DNA from: Thamnaconus septentrionalis
Lineage: Eukaryota; Chordata; Actinopteri; Tetraodontiformes; Monacanthidae
Reading direction: 5' to 3'
Length of the DNA stretch: 64,000 nucleotides
Assembly (NCBI GenBank): GCA_009823395.1
Contig: CM020515.1
Span: 11,850,489 to 11,914,488 of the forward strand
Positions 13,901 to 28,159 of the stretch are shown here, piece after piece; positions within the stretch are counted from its first letter, which is position 1; each line of letters starts with the position of its first letter. The translations under genes and the position numbers were made by a program. The notes beneath the pieces are model-generated. The model had not been told where the DNA came from and did not search any database. It was given only the letters and a program-made list of their open reading frames with translations.

Positions 13901-16900
13901 GTGAAACAACAGTTTGACGCGCGCGGCGAAAAAACAAACCAGGCAGTGGATGACACTCTGCATGCGAATTGAACATGGTTGTTGATGCACGACTGGAGCC
14001 GCAGCCTCACTGTGAGATGCTCGTCCCAAATTCCTGACACTGTCAGAATCTGGTCGCAGTCTATCTTTGGTCGCAAGTCGGTGACAACGGATCATCCTTA
14101 AAGCTGTCGCGCAGCGCGGACGGACGGACGGACGGACATCGTTTTAGAGCCAAGACCAAACTAAGAAGTAGAGGATCGTAAAACAAACCAATCCTGAAAA
14201 TAAAAAATGCAATGCCAAATTATTTTGTTGCAAGTTAAGGCTTGAAACAATGTCAATCAGGAAAAAAAATAAAATAAAAATGTAGCAAAACACAGCAGTA
14301 CTCATATAAGTGACCTTCTCCTGTAAACCTCAGGGCCATTGCCAATGGCAACAACTCAATGCGTTGACAACTCAAAACTCACTTTAATAACAGTGGGAAC
14401 CGCCGCTTTTAACAACGGTAATAAACAAAGCAGATTAATGACTCTCGACAGCCAGATGCCAACTGGCTTTAGCCGCCCGAGACCCTGAACCAGAGAAGGC
14501 TCTGAGGAGGAGGTGTGGGGGTGCATTAGAGGCTGTCACTCACTCACTCTGCGGTATGTGACATTCTGTGCCCCCTGCACCAGTTGCTGCATGTATTCTG
14601 ATGTCCAAAATGCTTGGAGTCAGGGTTACCCAGCACGGGTGATACAGGACGGAAAAACCGCCATCAATCAGCGGGCTGTCGGGTTAGTGGGGGGAGGAGG
14701 AGGGGTTGGGGGGTCGTCGCAGCCGCTGTGTTGGCTTTTTGGGGTTAGACGTGTCCGCCGCGCGGCTGCAGTGTCACGCCTCATGTTACGACATCCAGCC
14801 GCTGACTGACAAGCAGCTCGCCGAGGACGACTCTAGCATTTGGGATGAACGACGAAAGGCCCGATTCTGCGAGCGGAGATTTGAAAGACTTGCAACGCGG
14901 TTCTTTAAGTGCGTTTGTAACAGCGAGAGGGGAGTGGGGTGGGGGGGATAATGACTCCGGGCATCACTCAGTTGTGCGAGGCCGGCGCACATTATCACAT
15001 TTGACAAACGGGAGGTGGTCTTCATCGCGCTGCTCTTCTCAATGACTCGCAAGTCCTTCCAAGTGACTCACTCTCCTGTCGCAGCTCGGTGTGGGGAGAC
15101 ACCACAACGACCGCACCGCGGCCGGGCCAACGGGGTTGCAGACAACCGTAACCTGTTTGTTTACACAACTCCTGGCAGCCGACGCCGAACCGGACCTCCC
15201 CCCTCCTCCTCCTCCTCCGCCACCACCGCCGCAACCTCCCACCTCCCCGCTGGACGCTTTGCCGACTGGCAGAGACTGAGAGAGACGGCGGCAAAGGTGC
15301 TGACGTATTTACAACGTCCTGGCCGCAGACGTGCGTTTCCTTTTGCTATGCGCAAGTAAGATGTTGGCGCATCGGCCAGAGAGTGGAAATACACACCGCA
15401 CCACAGACACAAGCGTCATATAATGTTAAATAATAACCAAACATAAGCCGGAGTAGAACAGAGGGTTGCAGACGACAGTGGTTGGTGACAGGAGAGTGTC
15501 AGTCATCAATAACTGTCATCTCCTGTCGGGTTTGAGCTCCCAGTGATCAAGAAACTTTTTATTTTTCGAGTTCAGAGTTCAAACTAGGGCTGCAACGATT
15601 AGCCCAACGTCGTGTTATCGTTATTGTAAATTGCTGAATGATAAAAATCACACTCCGGCCGCTGCATGTACTGAGCGCTGAGGGTGGCAGTGTCACTTGT
15701 CGTTTACATCCTGCAAAAAACAGAAGAAGAGGAACGACTTCTTTGCTGAAAAGGTGCAAAGAAAATTAGGCGGACAGCTTTGACCGTGAACAGCGAAGCC
15801 GCCTTGCAATCAGCAGGAGACAAACTCAGCATGTCATGGATATCAACACCATTCAATTCCCCAGAGTCCACTTTAGAGCAGACTTTAAACCAGGCTGACT
15901 CAAATGTGTATCTAAGTGTGCTTGTTCTTGCCCACTAGGTTTTTTGTGGTAGGGGGAGCACTTCCCACTCTGTGCGTGCGTCGGCAGGCAACCCCTCGGG
16001 TTTATTTAGGAACGGCTGCGTTTGCTTTAGAACCGAACTGTCCCTCACCAACACAGGGACGCTGCGCCATAAAAATGCACAAACACAGCAACTGGCAGCA
16101 GCGACACCTGTGGAGCGTAAATGGAGCCAGTCGCTTTAATGGGTGGGAATGTGAGAGGTGCCGGGGCTTTAACTGGCTTAGCGACCGGCGTGAGTGGGTT
16201 GCTGGCTGGTGTGAGAGGCTCCCAGTGTCCAGGGCTCAAGCAGGACCCGCAGGAGAAGCGGTAAATGGGGTGATGGAGCCTGGGTCACTCGCTGCGTTTC
16301 CATGACAGGTTTTTTGCAAAATAAAAATAATATTTCTAAAATTTTGACCAAGTACAATTGAGATTTGCAGGCGTTTCAACTGAATGGTGTGAAGCACATA
16401 AGCCGTAATTCGAGATTTCTTTTTAACCGATTTCCAAAACACATTAACTCACCATCTCACAGTACTCAAAGACAAGCAGGAAGGGGATGGCCTCCACACA
16501 CTGTCCCAGGCACTGCAGGATGTTTGGGTGCTGCAGAACTCTGAAAGAGAGACAAGCCCAGAACACATTTCAAAAAATGATAAAAACAAAACAAAAAAAA
16601 CCCATGTGATTAAAGACTCTGAAGGTCAGAGGGGACAGTTTGGGAGGTTTACCGGTACGGGTCTCCCAGCTGGAGGAAATCATTTTGCTCCTTGGCACTG
16701 GCGTTGGCCTTTAACTCCTTTACCACAGCTCTGGTGCCACCTGGATCCGTGTATATTTCACTCAGGATGACCTGTCAATACACAAGACACAGGAGGAGAA
16801 AAGCTTAGAATATTTTTTTAGGAAGTGTGCTGATTGCAGGAAAAATGCTTGTTAAACAACTTAAATCTAGCATTGAACTAATAGTTCACAAAAACAATTC

Positions 16901-19900
16901 ATTAAATGACCAGCATCACGTTGATTTATTCACACCTGAGCCTGAACACTCCTTAAGTCAGAGGCATAATACACCTTGAAGTCATGACAGATTCATAAAA
17001 TATCTTCCTTCTGCGCTTATTTTGACAAATATAAGTTATCTAGCTTTTAATATCAATACAAAGTTTATAGACGTTGGATGGTAATGAAAATCAATGTTAC
17101 CTGGCCGAACCAGCCGTTGCCAATCTCTTGGATGTAACTCAGAGTGTGACGTGGCAACTGAGAACCTGGAGGGCCTTCTGGGAAAAACACAAAAAATGTC
17201 ATGGATGAAACATGGTAATCTGACCATTTACTGTTCATAGATTCTACGCGCTTCTTTAAACACTGGCTGAAGTGAAGAAATTACACCAAACCAACCAAAC
17301 AATTAAAAAAAAAAGAAAGAAAGAAAGAAAGAAACGGATTAACAAAACAGTGAGGGGCCTCTAACCTGTGATGTGGGCAGGCGGTTGGAGATGCGGGGGT
17401 CCGGGAAGGGCCACTGGGGACACAGCAAGCGTGTACACTTCAGCCGGGGACTGGATGGAGGGCGTGTCCTCTGCCGGGGGCGTGAAGTCGATCTCATCGT
17501 CGAAGTGGTCTTCAAACTCCTGCATGGATGAGAAGCAGGAAGAGATGGGAAATCAGCAAGAAGACCCCAAAAACAGAAGAGACGTTGCAGCAGGGACCAA
17601 TCAAAAGAGTTCGGGGGCGTGGTTATCTCCATTCCCTCCTGGGGAAAAAAAAAAAATCTCGCATCCTGGTCACTTGCCGGCCTGGAGACTCTCACCTTGA
17701 AGTCGATCTCCCTCTCCTTGCAGCAGGTCACGCAGTTCACCAGCAACACCACCAGAGCCACGAGCGCCGTCAGCGACACCACCAGGGACGTGTAGAGCGA
17801 CGCCGAGAACGTGTCGCCAGTGCCCGCACCTGGAGTGAGACAAACAGAGAGAGTGCGCTGAGCCGAGCTGGAGTTGGGTGGTGCAGAAGAAAAAAAAAAA
17901 AAAAGCTTTGTGATGAGCATAAACAGAAATGTGTTTGGCAGAGATACGGCGCTCGGCGAGGCTGCTGGCTCTGCTTTTTTAATCCACCCACAACATAAAG
18001 TTTGACAACAAAAACAAAATGGAGTGGCGCTCCACCGCGGCTCTCTTTTACCTCTGCAGTGGAGGGAGAAAACGCAACGTCACACAAGACAAAGTCGTTA
18101 TAAAACACTAGGAGGGGTAAACATCAGTTTCTCTGACATCAATTAATTATGAACAACATCCGATTGGGATCTGATCCTGTTTTTTTTTAAAGGCACTAAA
18201 GAGATAAACCGCATAAGTGGAAAACAGCAGAGAGCTGCGGATCCCTGGCTTTTTTTTTTATCATTTGCTCATTCAAGCAATCTGGATGAGCAGCTCATGC
18301 TGCCTTTTACTGGGGTAATTACTGCAAAAATGGAAAACCACAATATTCTTTCCCATTTGCTTCAGTTCAATGTTGCTAAAAATGAAGGAAGACGCTGTCT
18401 TTTAATAACTATCTTAAATAACTCCTTCACTGTTTAAGGTTGGCGGATAAATGAGCCCCCGTGTTTGAGTTATTTTACACTTTTATTGTTTCCTACATAA
18501 TTCCATGTGTGTTCATACGTATTTTTTTGAGAATGAAAGAAAAGACACTAAATTCATATAGTGTGTGCAAACTTATGACTGGTAGTGTATTTAGAGGGTA
18601 CATGGCTGCTTGTAAAATCTCTTTCACAAACAGCCTCGACGGGAGCTGATTTGCTTCCCGCCTCCAGCTGGCCTGAGCCCTTGCTGCTCTGCCGATGCTG
18701 TTGGCCCGCTGCAGCAGGTGCTGTGGTGGACAGCAGCCTTGCAAAAACCTCCCGCTGAGCTTTCTCACCACGACAAGCTGACCAACACACGCGGCTATTC
18801 TGGGCTCGGTTTTTATGAAAGCCTTGGTTAGCCAACACCCTACAGAATGAATAAGTGTGTCTGACTTGACAAAAGTGGACGGTGGATTTTCTAAAACAGA
18901 CGTGCAATGGTTTTGAAAGAGAACATTCTTTTTCTCTGTCGTCACAAGAACTGTGTGCGAGCGTCCTGAAGGACGAGTGGCCGTCTTTCCGGTTTATTCT
19001 GTCCCCCGACGGTCGCATGTCAGGGACGTCCCGTCTGCTGGCGGGTGAGAATCAACACCTCCATAACCTCCTTCCGCTCCACTACAAACACCTCTGAGGG
19101 GCACATCCTCAGCTCACCTGCACTGCTGTTCTGCCAACAGAGGTTGTTGCGACTGGACTGTTCTGCCGCTCCCCAATTGGAGGGAAACAGAGAGACGATA
19201 TTGCAGTGAAAACATGTGGGAACCCCTTTGAGAACAAGGAAGGCTGTCCATACTGGACACCTGGTCCACACTGGTCATCACCGTGGGAGTCACATGGAAC
19301 TACAGCAGCACTGCATCAATAGACTCAAACACATCCACACCATCGTGTTTAACCAAAGCCTCTGCCAAGCAGGCCGTGATGATTTATTAACACAGTGCCC
19401 AGAGAAACAACAACTGTCCATTTTAGCTGCTTGTGTCAGACACGTACGTGATGTTCAGGTCAACCTAGTCTTGAAACCTTTAAACTGTACTCTACAGCAG
19501 AAAGAGCTTCATTGACCGTTGAGTGTTGTGCTTTCCAGGTTGCCAGATAAGACGCTAATTTAACAAGGTTCAAGGTTTCCAGGGGGAGCAGCCTCACATG
19601 AAGCATGAGTAAAACTAGGGTCTTTAACCCACATGACAAAGCAGAGAAAACCAACAGCTGGCTGTCAAAAGTTCCAATTGTCCCATATTGGATCACTGAG
19701 TAAAACCTTTAAAAAAAAATATATATCACCCTGTGTGGACCATTAACCTAAAAAACTTGTAAACTTTACGAGACCTGAGTCTAGAGTAAAATCATTTCTT
19801 TATGTGTAGACGTCCAATAAAGCCTTGTGACTACCCAAACAACTGCAGGCTGGAAAAATAGGTTAGTCCCAGACACAATGCTGTGACTTGAACACCAGTG

Positions 19901-22900
19901 GTACTTTGCCAACAGCAAAGCTCAGTAGAGTGGCCGGTAAGATGCTGGGTGACCACCTCATCTAGTCAGATCTATGATTAAAAGAATCGCCATAGACTGA
20001 GAGCCAGTGCTCGACTTCCATTAACCTTCAGCAGCAGTCACAGGCAGGGCTAGTTGACCCAATAGACCCAGGAGTGGAAGTCTTTCATCAGTGCAATGTG
20101 CTTGTGTACTTGTGAACGGTGAAAGCGCAGCAACGTTCTACCTCCTAATCTGCCGCCGGCTGCTCACTGCCACCAACCCCTCTGCAACGAGGATTGCGAT
20201 AAATAAACAGGTTCTGCGTTTGAAATATGAATGATAAGAGGAATTAAAGATTAAACCCTAATCAGACACGGTCCAAGTGGCAGCGCCGCCCTGTGCAGAC
20301 ACGTACTCCCAACTTTCAAGTCTTTCAAACCAGACAATTAATAATCACCAATTTGAAGGTTGACGCTGCAGACACCAGGACAGGTGACACCTCAAGTTTG
20401 AAATCTTCCTTAACGCCACACACACACGCGTATACGTTCACACACAACATCATCCTCTGATTGAACATTCATTTCAGATAAAAACGGTCCTGGTTTTACT
20501 TTTCCTCCCACGTCTTTGCATCTGCAATTATAAATGAAACAACATAAGTAAATCCGCTGCAGCAGAAGCTTAACTTGGAGAGTGTTTTTATTGCCTAGTG
20601 GAAAAGATTTGGCAGTAATTACAAGTAGCTATTTTAAATCCAAGCGGCACTTGCCGGAGTCCTGCTGGGTGCTGCTGCCGCTGCCGCACTCAGACAGACA
20701 GAATGAACAGCAGACGGGTCGTGTCAGCTCAACATGGAATCATTCTTGCTCAGTTGGACCTCATCTCAGCCACGACTGCGTATCATGACTTGGCGGGCGC
20801 CGCCAAATGACTCAGCTGGTTTTTGGGGACTAATACGGCGGGAGATGCCAGCTTTTATTTCAGTTGCACTGCATATTTCAATAGGCATTCACGCAAAGGG
20901 GGAGGCTGACCCATTTTTACAGATTTCGCCCAGCAGCGTGCGCAGCAGCGTGCGCAGCAGCGTGCGCAGCAGCGTGCGCAGCAGCGGGAGCCTGCGCTTT
21001 TACACGCAGGGTGAAGGATGGCAGAGTATGGCTGAAATGGTCGGGTTCAGCTAAGATGTGACTGTCTGCTGTGGTGGGGAGCGGCATAAAGCTAACAAAG
21101 GGGCCTGGGACCTAAAAAAATTAATTGCAACTGTGCAAAAATAATATGCAACCCCAACAGAGACGGTTGTAGGCTCGATGCCGGTCAGGGACATAAAAAT
21201 GGGAGGCACTGCCTCACTGCTTTGCAATCAGTGACCAAGGTTGAACTGGAGGGTAGGAGGTGGTGTGGTGGACTGGAGTGCACTGATACCTCATCCAAGT
21301 TGACCTAACACCTGCCCTCTGAGAAACCCATGTTTTGGTCAATTATGCCATTTTCTCTGCAGTGTTTCAGACAACTCATCATGTGATGACGCTCCACCAA
21401 TGTTCAGGAAGAAAAACAAAGATGGGAACGTAGGGATAATATGGAACCTTCAATAGTTGTAACTGCAGCATTACGTCTGGAAATGTGAAATAAAGGTGTT
21501 CAAACGTTCAATGTCAGGACTTGTAGATACGGTCAAAAAAATAATTACTGACATTGGCCCACATTATGTAGCAATAGGTGAGATTGAGGTCATTATCCAA
21601 AATGACGTAAAAACCAGACATACCGTAAGTTGTTGTATCACCTGAGTGTCACTGCAGTTAGACATCACAAACAGGTTACTTATCTACCTTTGCCCGTAAT
21701 CATATAAAACCCACTTAGCAATTGGCTTTCCAGCTGTCACTCTTTAATATGTCTTTTGTGATGTATTCCAAAATCTGAATAAAAACACTGTACTATTAAT
21801 TCTGCACTACATCACATGACAACTAGAGAAGTTGGGTAAAGAACAAGTTAATGGGTAGCAACAGCAAAACACTCTTCCTGGTATTGCAACACCTGCATGC
21901 TGCACTATAATAAAGTGAATGTCACCATTGTTAATCATTGACAGGTGTCAATAAGCTTAGAATAGGTTATGGTTACATATTGTGCACTGCAGCGCATTCA
22001 CCTGTGGGCCTCAATTAACACAAGCAAGCAGGCTATTGAATATAATAAATATATTAAATAAAAGGTGAAGTAAGAAAACAAATGTTTGTCTTTGACAAAG
22101 ATGTTTTTGTTTAAACTGAATTTTAAAACAAATAAATCAGGGATCTCATGATGATAGGATTCAGTGAGACTGTCAGAACTAATATTTAATCCCTTTTGTG
22201 CTTTAATCCTAGTATCATGTGATCTAAATTTTTCAACTACAAAGAGACCTAATTCACTCAATCTAAAATAATGTAATAATTAACGTCCCTGTAAAAACAA
22301 CAGTGGTGAAGGGCGTGTCAGGGTTTTGTTTTTAATTAACAAACAATAAGAAACACTTTCCATGATGATAAACCAGGGTCCATTTCATTGCCCCACAAAG
22401 TTGGGCAAATGTCAATGACTGAACCAAACCCCAGTGAGAGATTAAACCACCCTGTTGTACCTGCTGTTACAACACACTTGTGTTCTATCAACACTGACGC
22501 ACAACTGCTGGTTGGAGGCAGGTTCATGTGTGTGAACTCGAATTAAAATGGGCTGGTTTACATATCATCCGATGTGAAATAAACGAAAGTGACACTTCGG
22601 CTTAAGGCTGGCTAGCGTTTGACGTTGATATCTATTCGCCGAGTCGTGACTGAGACATACGATTTGCTATTATGAGCAATATTTAAAGGGCTGGCAATGC
22701 TTTGTAGATATAATGCAGAGCTGCTCGACAATGTATAATTGAATACAGAGTATGTAGAAATATCAATACAGGAAATACCGGTTGTTGTGTTGTTAGCTTT
22801 TAGCTTCGGATTGCTAACTGCTAGCCCCGGCGAATGTTAGCTGACACAAGCACCTGCAATCTGGCTATCTGGGAAATAAACACGAGCTTTTCGTTGTGTC

Positions 22901-23025
22901 GGCTTCCAGTCGGGTATCTCACCTGGTTTGTGTAGATGGAGAAGAGGGGCACCTTCGCACAGACAGAATACTGACAGAAAAATCCCAGTGGCCAGCAACA
23001 AAACACATCCATGGCCGCTCTTCAT
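1966..23025 (-). CDS. lmtk2: LMTK2, lemur tyrosine kinase 2 (complete, 14 coding exons)
   Basis: Membrane-anchored Ser/Thr kinase of endosomal trafficking; mammalian LMTK2 binds PP1 and myosin VI. Coding exons in order: 23025-22923, 17829-17696, 17519-17366, 17177-17101, 16771-16653, 16540-16453, 11190-11060, 8584-8500, 7918-7797, 7189-7040, 6750-3708, 3040-2911, 2515-2273, 1994-1966. All junctions are GT-AG and keep frame, giving 1535 aa (human 1503). Residues 1-25 look like a signal peptide and about 46-66 a membrane span, followed by [10 protein letters not shown]. The kinase (about 143-413) has glycine loop GNGWFG, ATP Lys174, HSD catalytic loop with Asp270, and DYG at 288-290. The long acidic tail in exon 11 ends with an RVxF-type PP1 site, RAVSF (1387-1391). 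The C-terminus is SSEDGEKD as in the mammalian protein. HSD replacing HRD and DYG replacing DFG are normal for this family. The start was chosen as the ATG that opens the signal peptide. Confidence 0.95.
2058..2231. mobile_element. 174-bp hAT-type MITE in LMTK2 intron 13
   Basis: The ends are inverted repeats: CAGGCGTGGGCAAACT on the left and AGTTTGCCCACCCCTG on the right. They are flanked by GCATACAC (2050-2057) and GCACACAC (2232-2239), an 8-bp target-site duplication with one mismatch. That length and the CAG...CTG termini fit hAT. No ORF. Confidence 0.8.
2703..2735. repeat. (TAAA)n microsatellite
   Basis: About eight TAAA units in LMTK2 intron 12, just before dispersed repeat copy B. Confidence 0.9.
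2742..2833. repeat. Dispersed repeat, copy B
   Basis: Same orientation and start as the copy at 128-240; lies inside LMTK2 intron 12. Confidence 0.6.
3270..3650 (-). pseudogene. Decayed L2-like LINE reverse-transcriptase fragment
   Basis: On the minus strand the sequence encodes, in order, [10 protein letters not shown] (about 3492-3454), GVPQGC...GP (about 3415-3385) and the catalytic YADD followed by TQLY (YADD at 3317-3306). This order is diagnostic of L2/CR1-group non-LTR reverse transcriptases. A frame shift follows GVPQG, and both ends of the element are missing, so it is inactive. It lies in LMTK2 intron 11, in the same orientation as the gene. Confidence 0.8.
10384..10430. other. CCCCG tandem / GC-box tract
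   Basis: C-rich run of repeated CCCCG units in LMTK2 intron 7. It resembles a cluster of Sp1-type GC boxes, and the minus strand could form a G-quadruplex. No nearby exon explains it. Confidence 0.5.
10942..10981. repeat. (ATC)n microsatellite
   Basis: About 13 ATC units, 80 bp beyond the 3' end of LMTK2 exon 7. Confidence 0.9.
12700..13158. mobile_element. 459-bp hAT-type non-autonomous element
   Basis: Begins TAGGGATGCAAG and ends AACATCTCCG (reverse complement CGGAGATGTT). The subterminal sequence is rich in inverted ATCGATTAA-type motifs. It is flanked by a perfect 8-bp target-site duplication, ATACGGAA, at 12692-12699 and 13159-13166. No ORF. It sits in LMTK2 intron 6. Confidence 0.85.
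13200..15400. other. GC- and CpG-richer block inside LMTK2 intron 6
   Basis: No exon recognised. Base composition rises clearly above the flanking intron, with many CpGs, a GGAC tetranucleotide run (about 14116-14136) and a CTC/CCG-rich tract near 15200. It could be a CpG island with an enhancer or alternative promoter; this is inference. Confidence 0.4.
15583..15660. mobile_element. End fragment of a hAT-type repeat
   Basis: Starts TAGGGCTGCAACGATTAG, closely matching the left end of the 12700-13158 element. No matching right end was found, so only a terminal fragment is called. Confidence 0.45.
18470..18588. mobile_element. Tc1/mariner-type MITE fragment
   Basis: Contains the internal CTACATAATTCCATGTGTGT stretch and the right terminus ACTGGTAGTG followed by TA, as in the fuller copy at 46384-46733. 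The left terminus is missing. It lies in LMTK2 intron 1. Confidence 0.65.
20931..20986. repeat. 12-bp minisatellite
   Basis: About 4.5 perfect tandem copies of CAGCAGCGTGCG in LMTK2 intron 1. Confidence 0.9.
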
Positions 23026-23294
23026 TCTTCCAGCTTAGCTGACGAGGTGCTGGCTAATTTGAATCGTCGTTTTAACAGTAAAATGACAGCATCTGTCAAT
23101 TTGACCTTTTAATCATTGACAGTGTGTGCAGCGCCGGTCTAACACACAAGAACGAACATAGTTTGTGTGTATTTAACGCGAACGTGAGCCGCTTGCTATT
23201 AGCCTCGTTAGCCTCGGTTAGCATCTCGATGCTAATAGTTACAGCTGACGAAAACAAACGCCGCTACGAGTCGTGGTTGCCCGCTGTCCACGGA

Positions 23295-23314
23295 CGCGAA
23301 AGCAGCCTTTCGCG
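23295..23314. promoter_or_regulatory. E2F-like inverted repeat upstream of LMTK2
   Basis: CGCGAAAG and CTTTCGCG form a perfect 8-bp inverted repeat around CAGC, 270 bp upstream of the LMTK2 start codon. TTTCGCG resembles the core E2F site. Binding is inferred. Confidence 0.35.
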
Positions 23315-24182
23315 ACCGTTCATGTCTGCTACGTATAGAGGAATGTTATTCAGAAGCAACGTGTCTAAAATAAGTTAATCAATAGCCCGACTATGAGGAA
23401 ACACCTCTCCCCCAAAGCGCCATGTTCATCCACGACGTCACAAAACGGAACGGGGCGTTGAAAAAATATATATACCTGAATGTATGACAAGTACTCGAGC
23501 CAATCACAACCAAGAAAATCTGTACATCGGAAACACGCAGCGAATCAGCGCTGGGCTTTATTGACTGTCGTGGAAATCCTGTAACAAAGCTGGAGAGTGC
23601 TCTGCATGCAGTCATTTGCGAACCATGTGACACAGACTGGGGTGATTAGAGAGAGCCACTGATTTGCCTTCTGTCAATTATTCATATTTCTGAGATTAAA
23701 ACTAACGTGATGGGTGGAGTGTTGTTCAACATTTCTAGATGCCAACGTGTTTATAACACTATTACCGGACAGCAGAATACCTTTGACTCCCACTCTTCCC
23801 TGTGGTAGCCAAGCCAGAGTTCAGTAACAGTGTTTATGCTTTCTCATTCTCCCGAAATATGCTATTTATCACATTTTCGATTTATTGATTTATTTATTTA
23901 TTTTAGATTCTCATTTGTCTTAGCCTATAAATCTGTCTTATAGGAGAGCACAGGCACCAACTTACTGGTGATAGATATGAAATGATGTAGGGGGATGACC
24001 CCTCTATACCGGTCATCTTATTGCACCTCTCTTGGCTGCATTAAATACAGTAAAACTGTTTTTTTTTTTTGTTTGTTTTTTGTGACACGTCTTTCTTATT
24101 TGTGGAGGAGAAATCTGGCCTCACTCTGCTAAACTGGCTGTTTTTTTTGTTTTTTTTACCCGAACCCGAATCCCTTTTTAAA

Positions 24183-24185
<3 letters not shown>

Positions 24186-24274
<89 letters not shown>
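24186..24274. repeat. (AT)n microsatellite
   Basis: About 44 perfect AT units preceded by an A run. Confidence 0.95.
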
Positions 24275-24275
<1 letters not shown>

Positions 24276-25203
24276 TATTACTGTAACTGAGCCATTCATA
24301 GTGTTCACACTGTTTGTCTATCTGTGATGATGGTTCGAGTACATACTATAAAGATCTTCAAGCCTTACATCACACACTAATGGGCCAACATTTTCCCTCA
24401 GGATTCCTGGAACTTATGGCTGCCTTAATTAAAACCTGAACAGCGACAAAGCCCCCTGAGCTTCATGTACACCTGTTGTTCTCTTTGCCCAGTGACTTTC
24501 TTATAAACATTGTCCCTAAACTATAGTTCTATAGTCCCCTGTCTGCACTTTTTTAGTTCTTTGTCTGACCTCCTGGATGAGTCATGCAAGTGTTCTTGTG
24601 GAACCTGCAGTTGGTGGATTCCTCCTGGGATGGTCCACTATGCCAGGAGGGTTTCTCTATTTGCGATCGCTCTCGCCATGGTCCAGTGGGCTAGTAAAAG
24701 CCTTACAAATGGCTTTTGTAAACCTTTGAAGGCTGATGGAATCTAAGTGGCTTCATCACGCATCTGTTCCCACATCTGCACTCGTTTTAAAGACCTTTAA
24801 GCCTGTTTGGCTTTGCTGGAATGATGCAATTAAATAGGTTATGTTTAAATTAAACAGTGGCCTCAGGAAAACGAGTCCAATTATCAACTTAACGCAGGTG
24901 CTATAGGAAGAGTGGGCGTAATTATTTTCTCAAGCATGGCCAGGCAGGGTTGGATACAGTTTTTTTCCCATTTTGATAACTCATGATCAGCATTTCACCT
25001 ATAGAGATATTTTTTACACGTTTAAGTTCAGGGTTAAACATGCAGAAAAATAGAAGACATCAAGTTGTTGTTTTTTTTTAAAAAAAAACCTAATTAATTA
25101 TTTTTTTTCAAACATAGGTTTGAAATGTTTGGCCTTTTTCACTTAATTTTTTTGCTTGTGTGTGCATGTGAGTGAGAAAATTATCTGCTCTGATTAACTG
25201 ATG

Positions 25204-25264
25204 AAGGAGGAGGAGGATGCAGAGGATGAGGATGAGGAAGAGGAGGAGGAGGAGGAGGAGGCGG
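25204..25264. repeat. GGA/GAT-rich purine tract
   Basis: Low-complexity GAGGAGGAT-like run lying 150-200 bp upstream of the gene 1 non-coding exon donor. Confidence 0.7.
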
Positions 25265-25859
25265 TCGGTGGCGTGGGTGAAATCTCTGTGGGTTTGAGGA
25301 CAGACACATCGGGCTGCTCCTCGCACTCTGGATCGCAAAGCTGCGAGAGGCGTGTCGGCAACTCACAGGCTCAAAGCAGGAGAGGTCTTCGCGTATCAGG
25401 TCCAAAGCACGGTGAGTAGCAGACTTTGTTTCCAAATTCATGCACATGATGTTTGTGTAATGAAAGCTGGCAGCTGTGTGTGTGTATGCCTGCATCCGTG
25501 AGTGTGAGTGTTGAAAGAGGGAGGACATTTTTTTTTTTTTTTTTTTAAATAAAGAAATAAGGTGTAGTTGCAACAAAAAAATTTTCTCTCTGAGATCAAA
25601 TTTTGAATATTATTGGGCGAGTAAAGTTATTTTTAAAATTTTTACACAATAGCAGCCTTTTTTTGCCCCTTTTTCAAAATGCTAAGACCCCGCCGATGAC
25701 TCAGATTCATGTTGGGTGACATGGGGGGGCGGGCGTGAATCCCCCTCACATTATATTAACTGACAAGAAGTTCTACCTGACAGCACAAAACACCTGCACC
25801 ACTTTCGCAAACTGTCACTTTGCATTCTACCCACTCGCGTGTGTGTTTGCATCCCTCAG

Positions 25860-28027
<2,168 letters not shown>

Positions 28028-28109
28028 GCAAAGAAACCATGGCAATGAATGTCTTTCCCCGCTATCTTGAACTTCTATTGGAAATACTGATGCAAAGACC
28101 AGAGACCTC

Positions 28110-28159
28110 AATAAATTTCCTCCTGCCTGCTGCTCTCCCTGTTAATGTGATGAAATAAA
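28110..28159 (+). terminator. Polyadenylation signals of parvalbumin gene 1
   Basis: AATAAA occurs at 28110-28115 and 28154-28159, 83-127 bp after the stop codon. Confidence 0.7.

Larger units (their letters stand above)
23026..25300. other. Intergenic region between divergent LMTK2 and the parvalbumin array
   Basis: Should hold the LMTK2 promoter (near 23030-23550) and the gene 1 promoter. A forward CCAAT box is present near 23500 and an 8-bp palindrome pair at 23295-23314. The rest is AT-rich, with a TA microsatellite. No further exon recognised. Confidence 0.5.

Noticed and set aside
15022..15412. Overlapping frames with Pro- or Gly-rich runs
   Set aside because: They come from a CTC/CCG-rich low-complexity tract; no protein family resemblance.
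20931..20986. Repetitive peptide (SSVR repeats) coding region
   Set aside because: It is the translation of a 12-bp minisatellite in an LMTK2 intron.
24186..24274. CRISPR-like or other regular array
   Set aside because: Simple AT dinucleotide repeat; no spacers, and the genome is eukaryotic.
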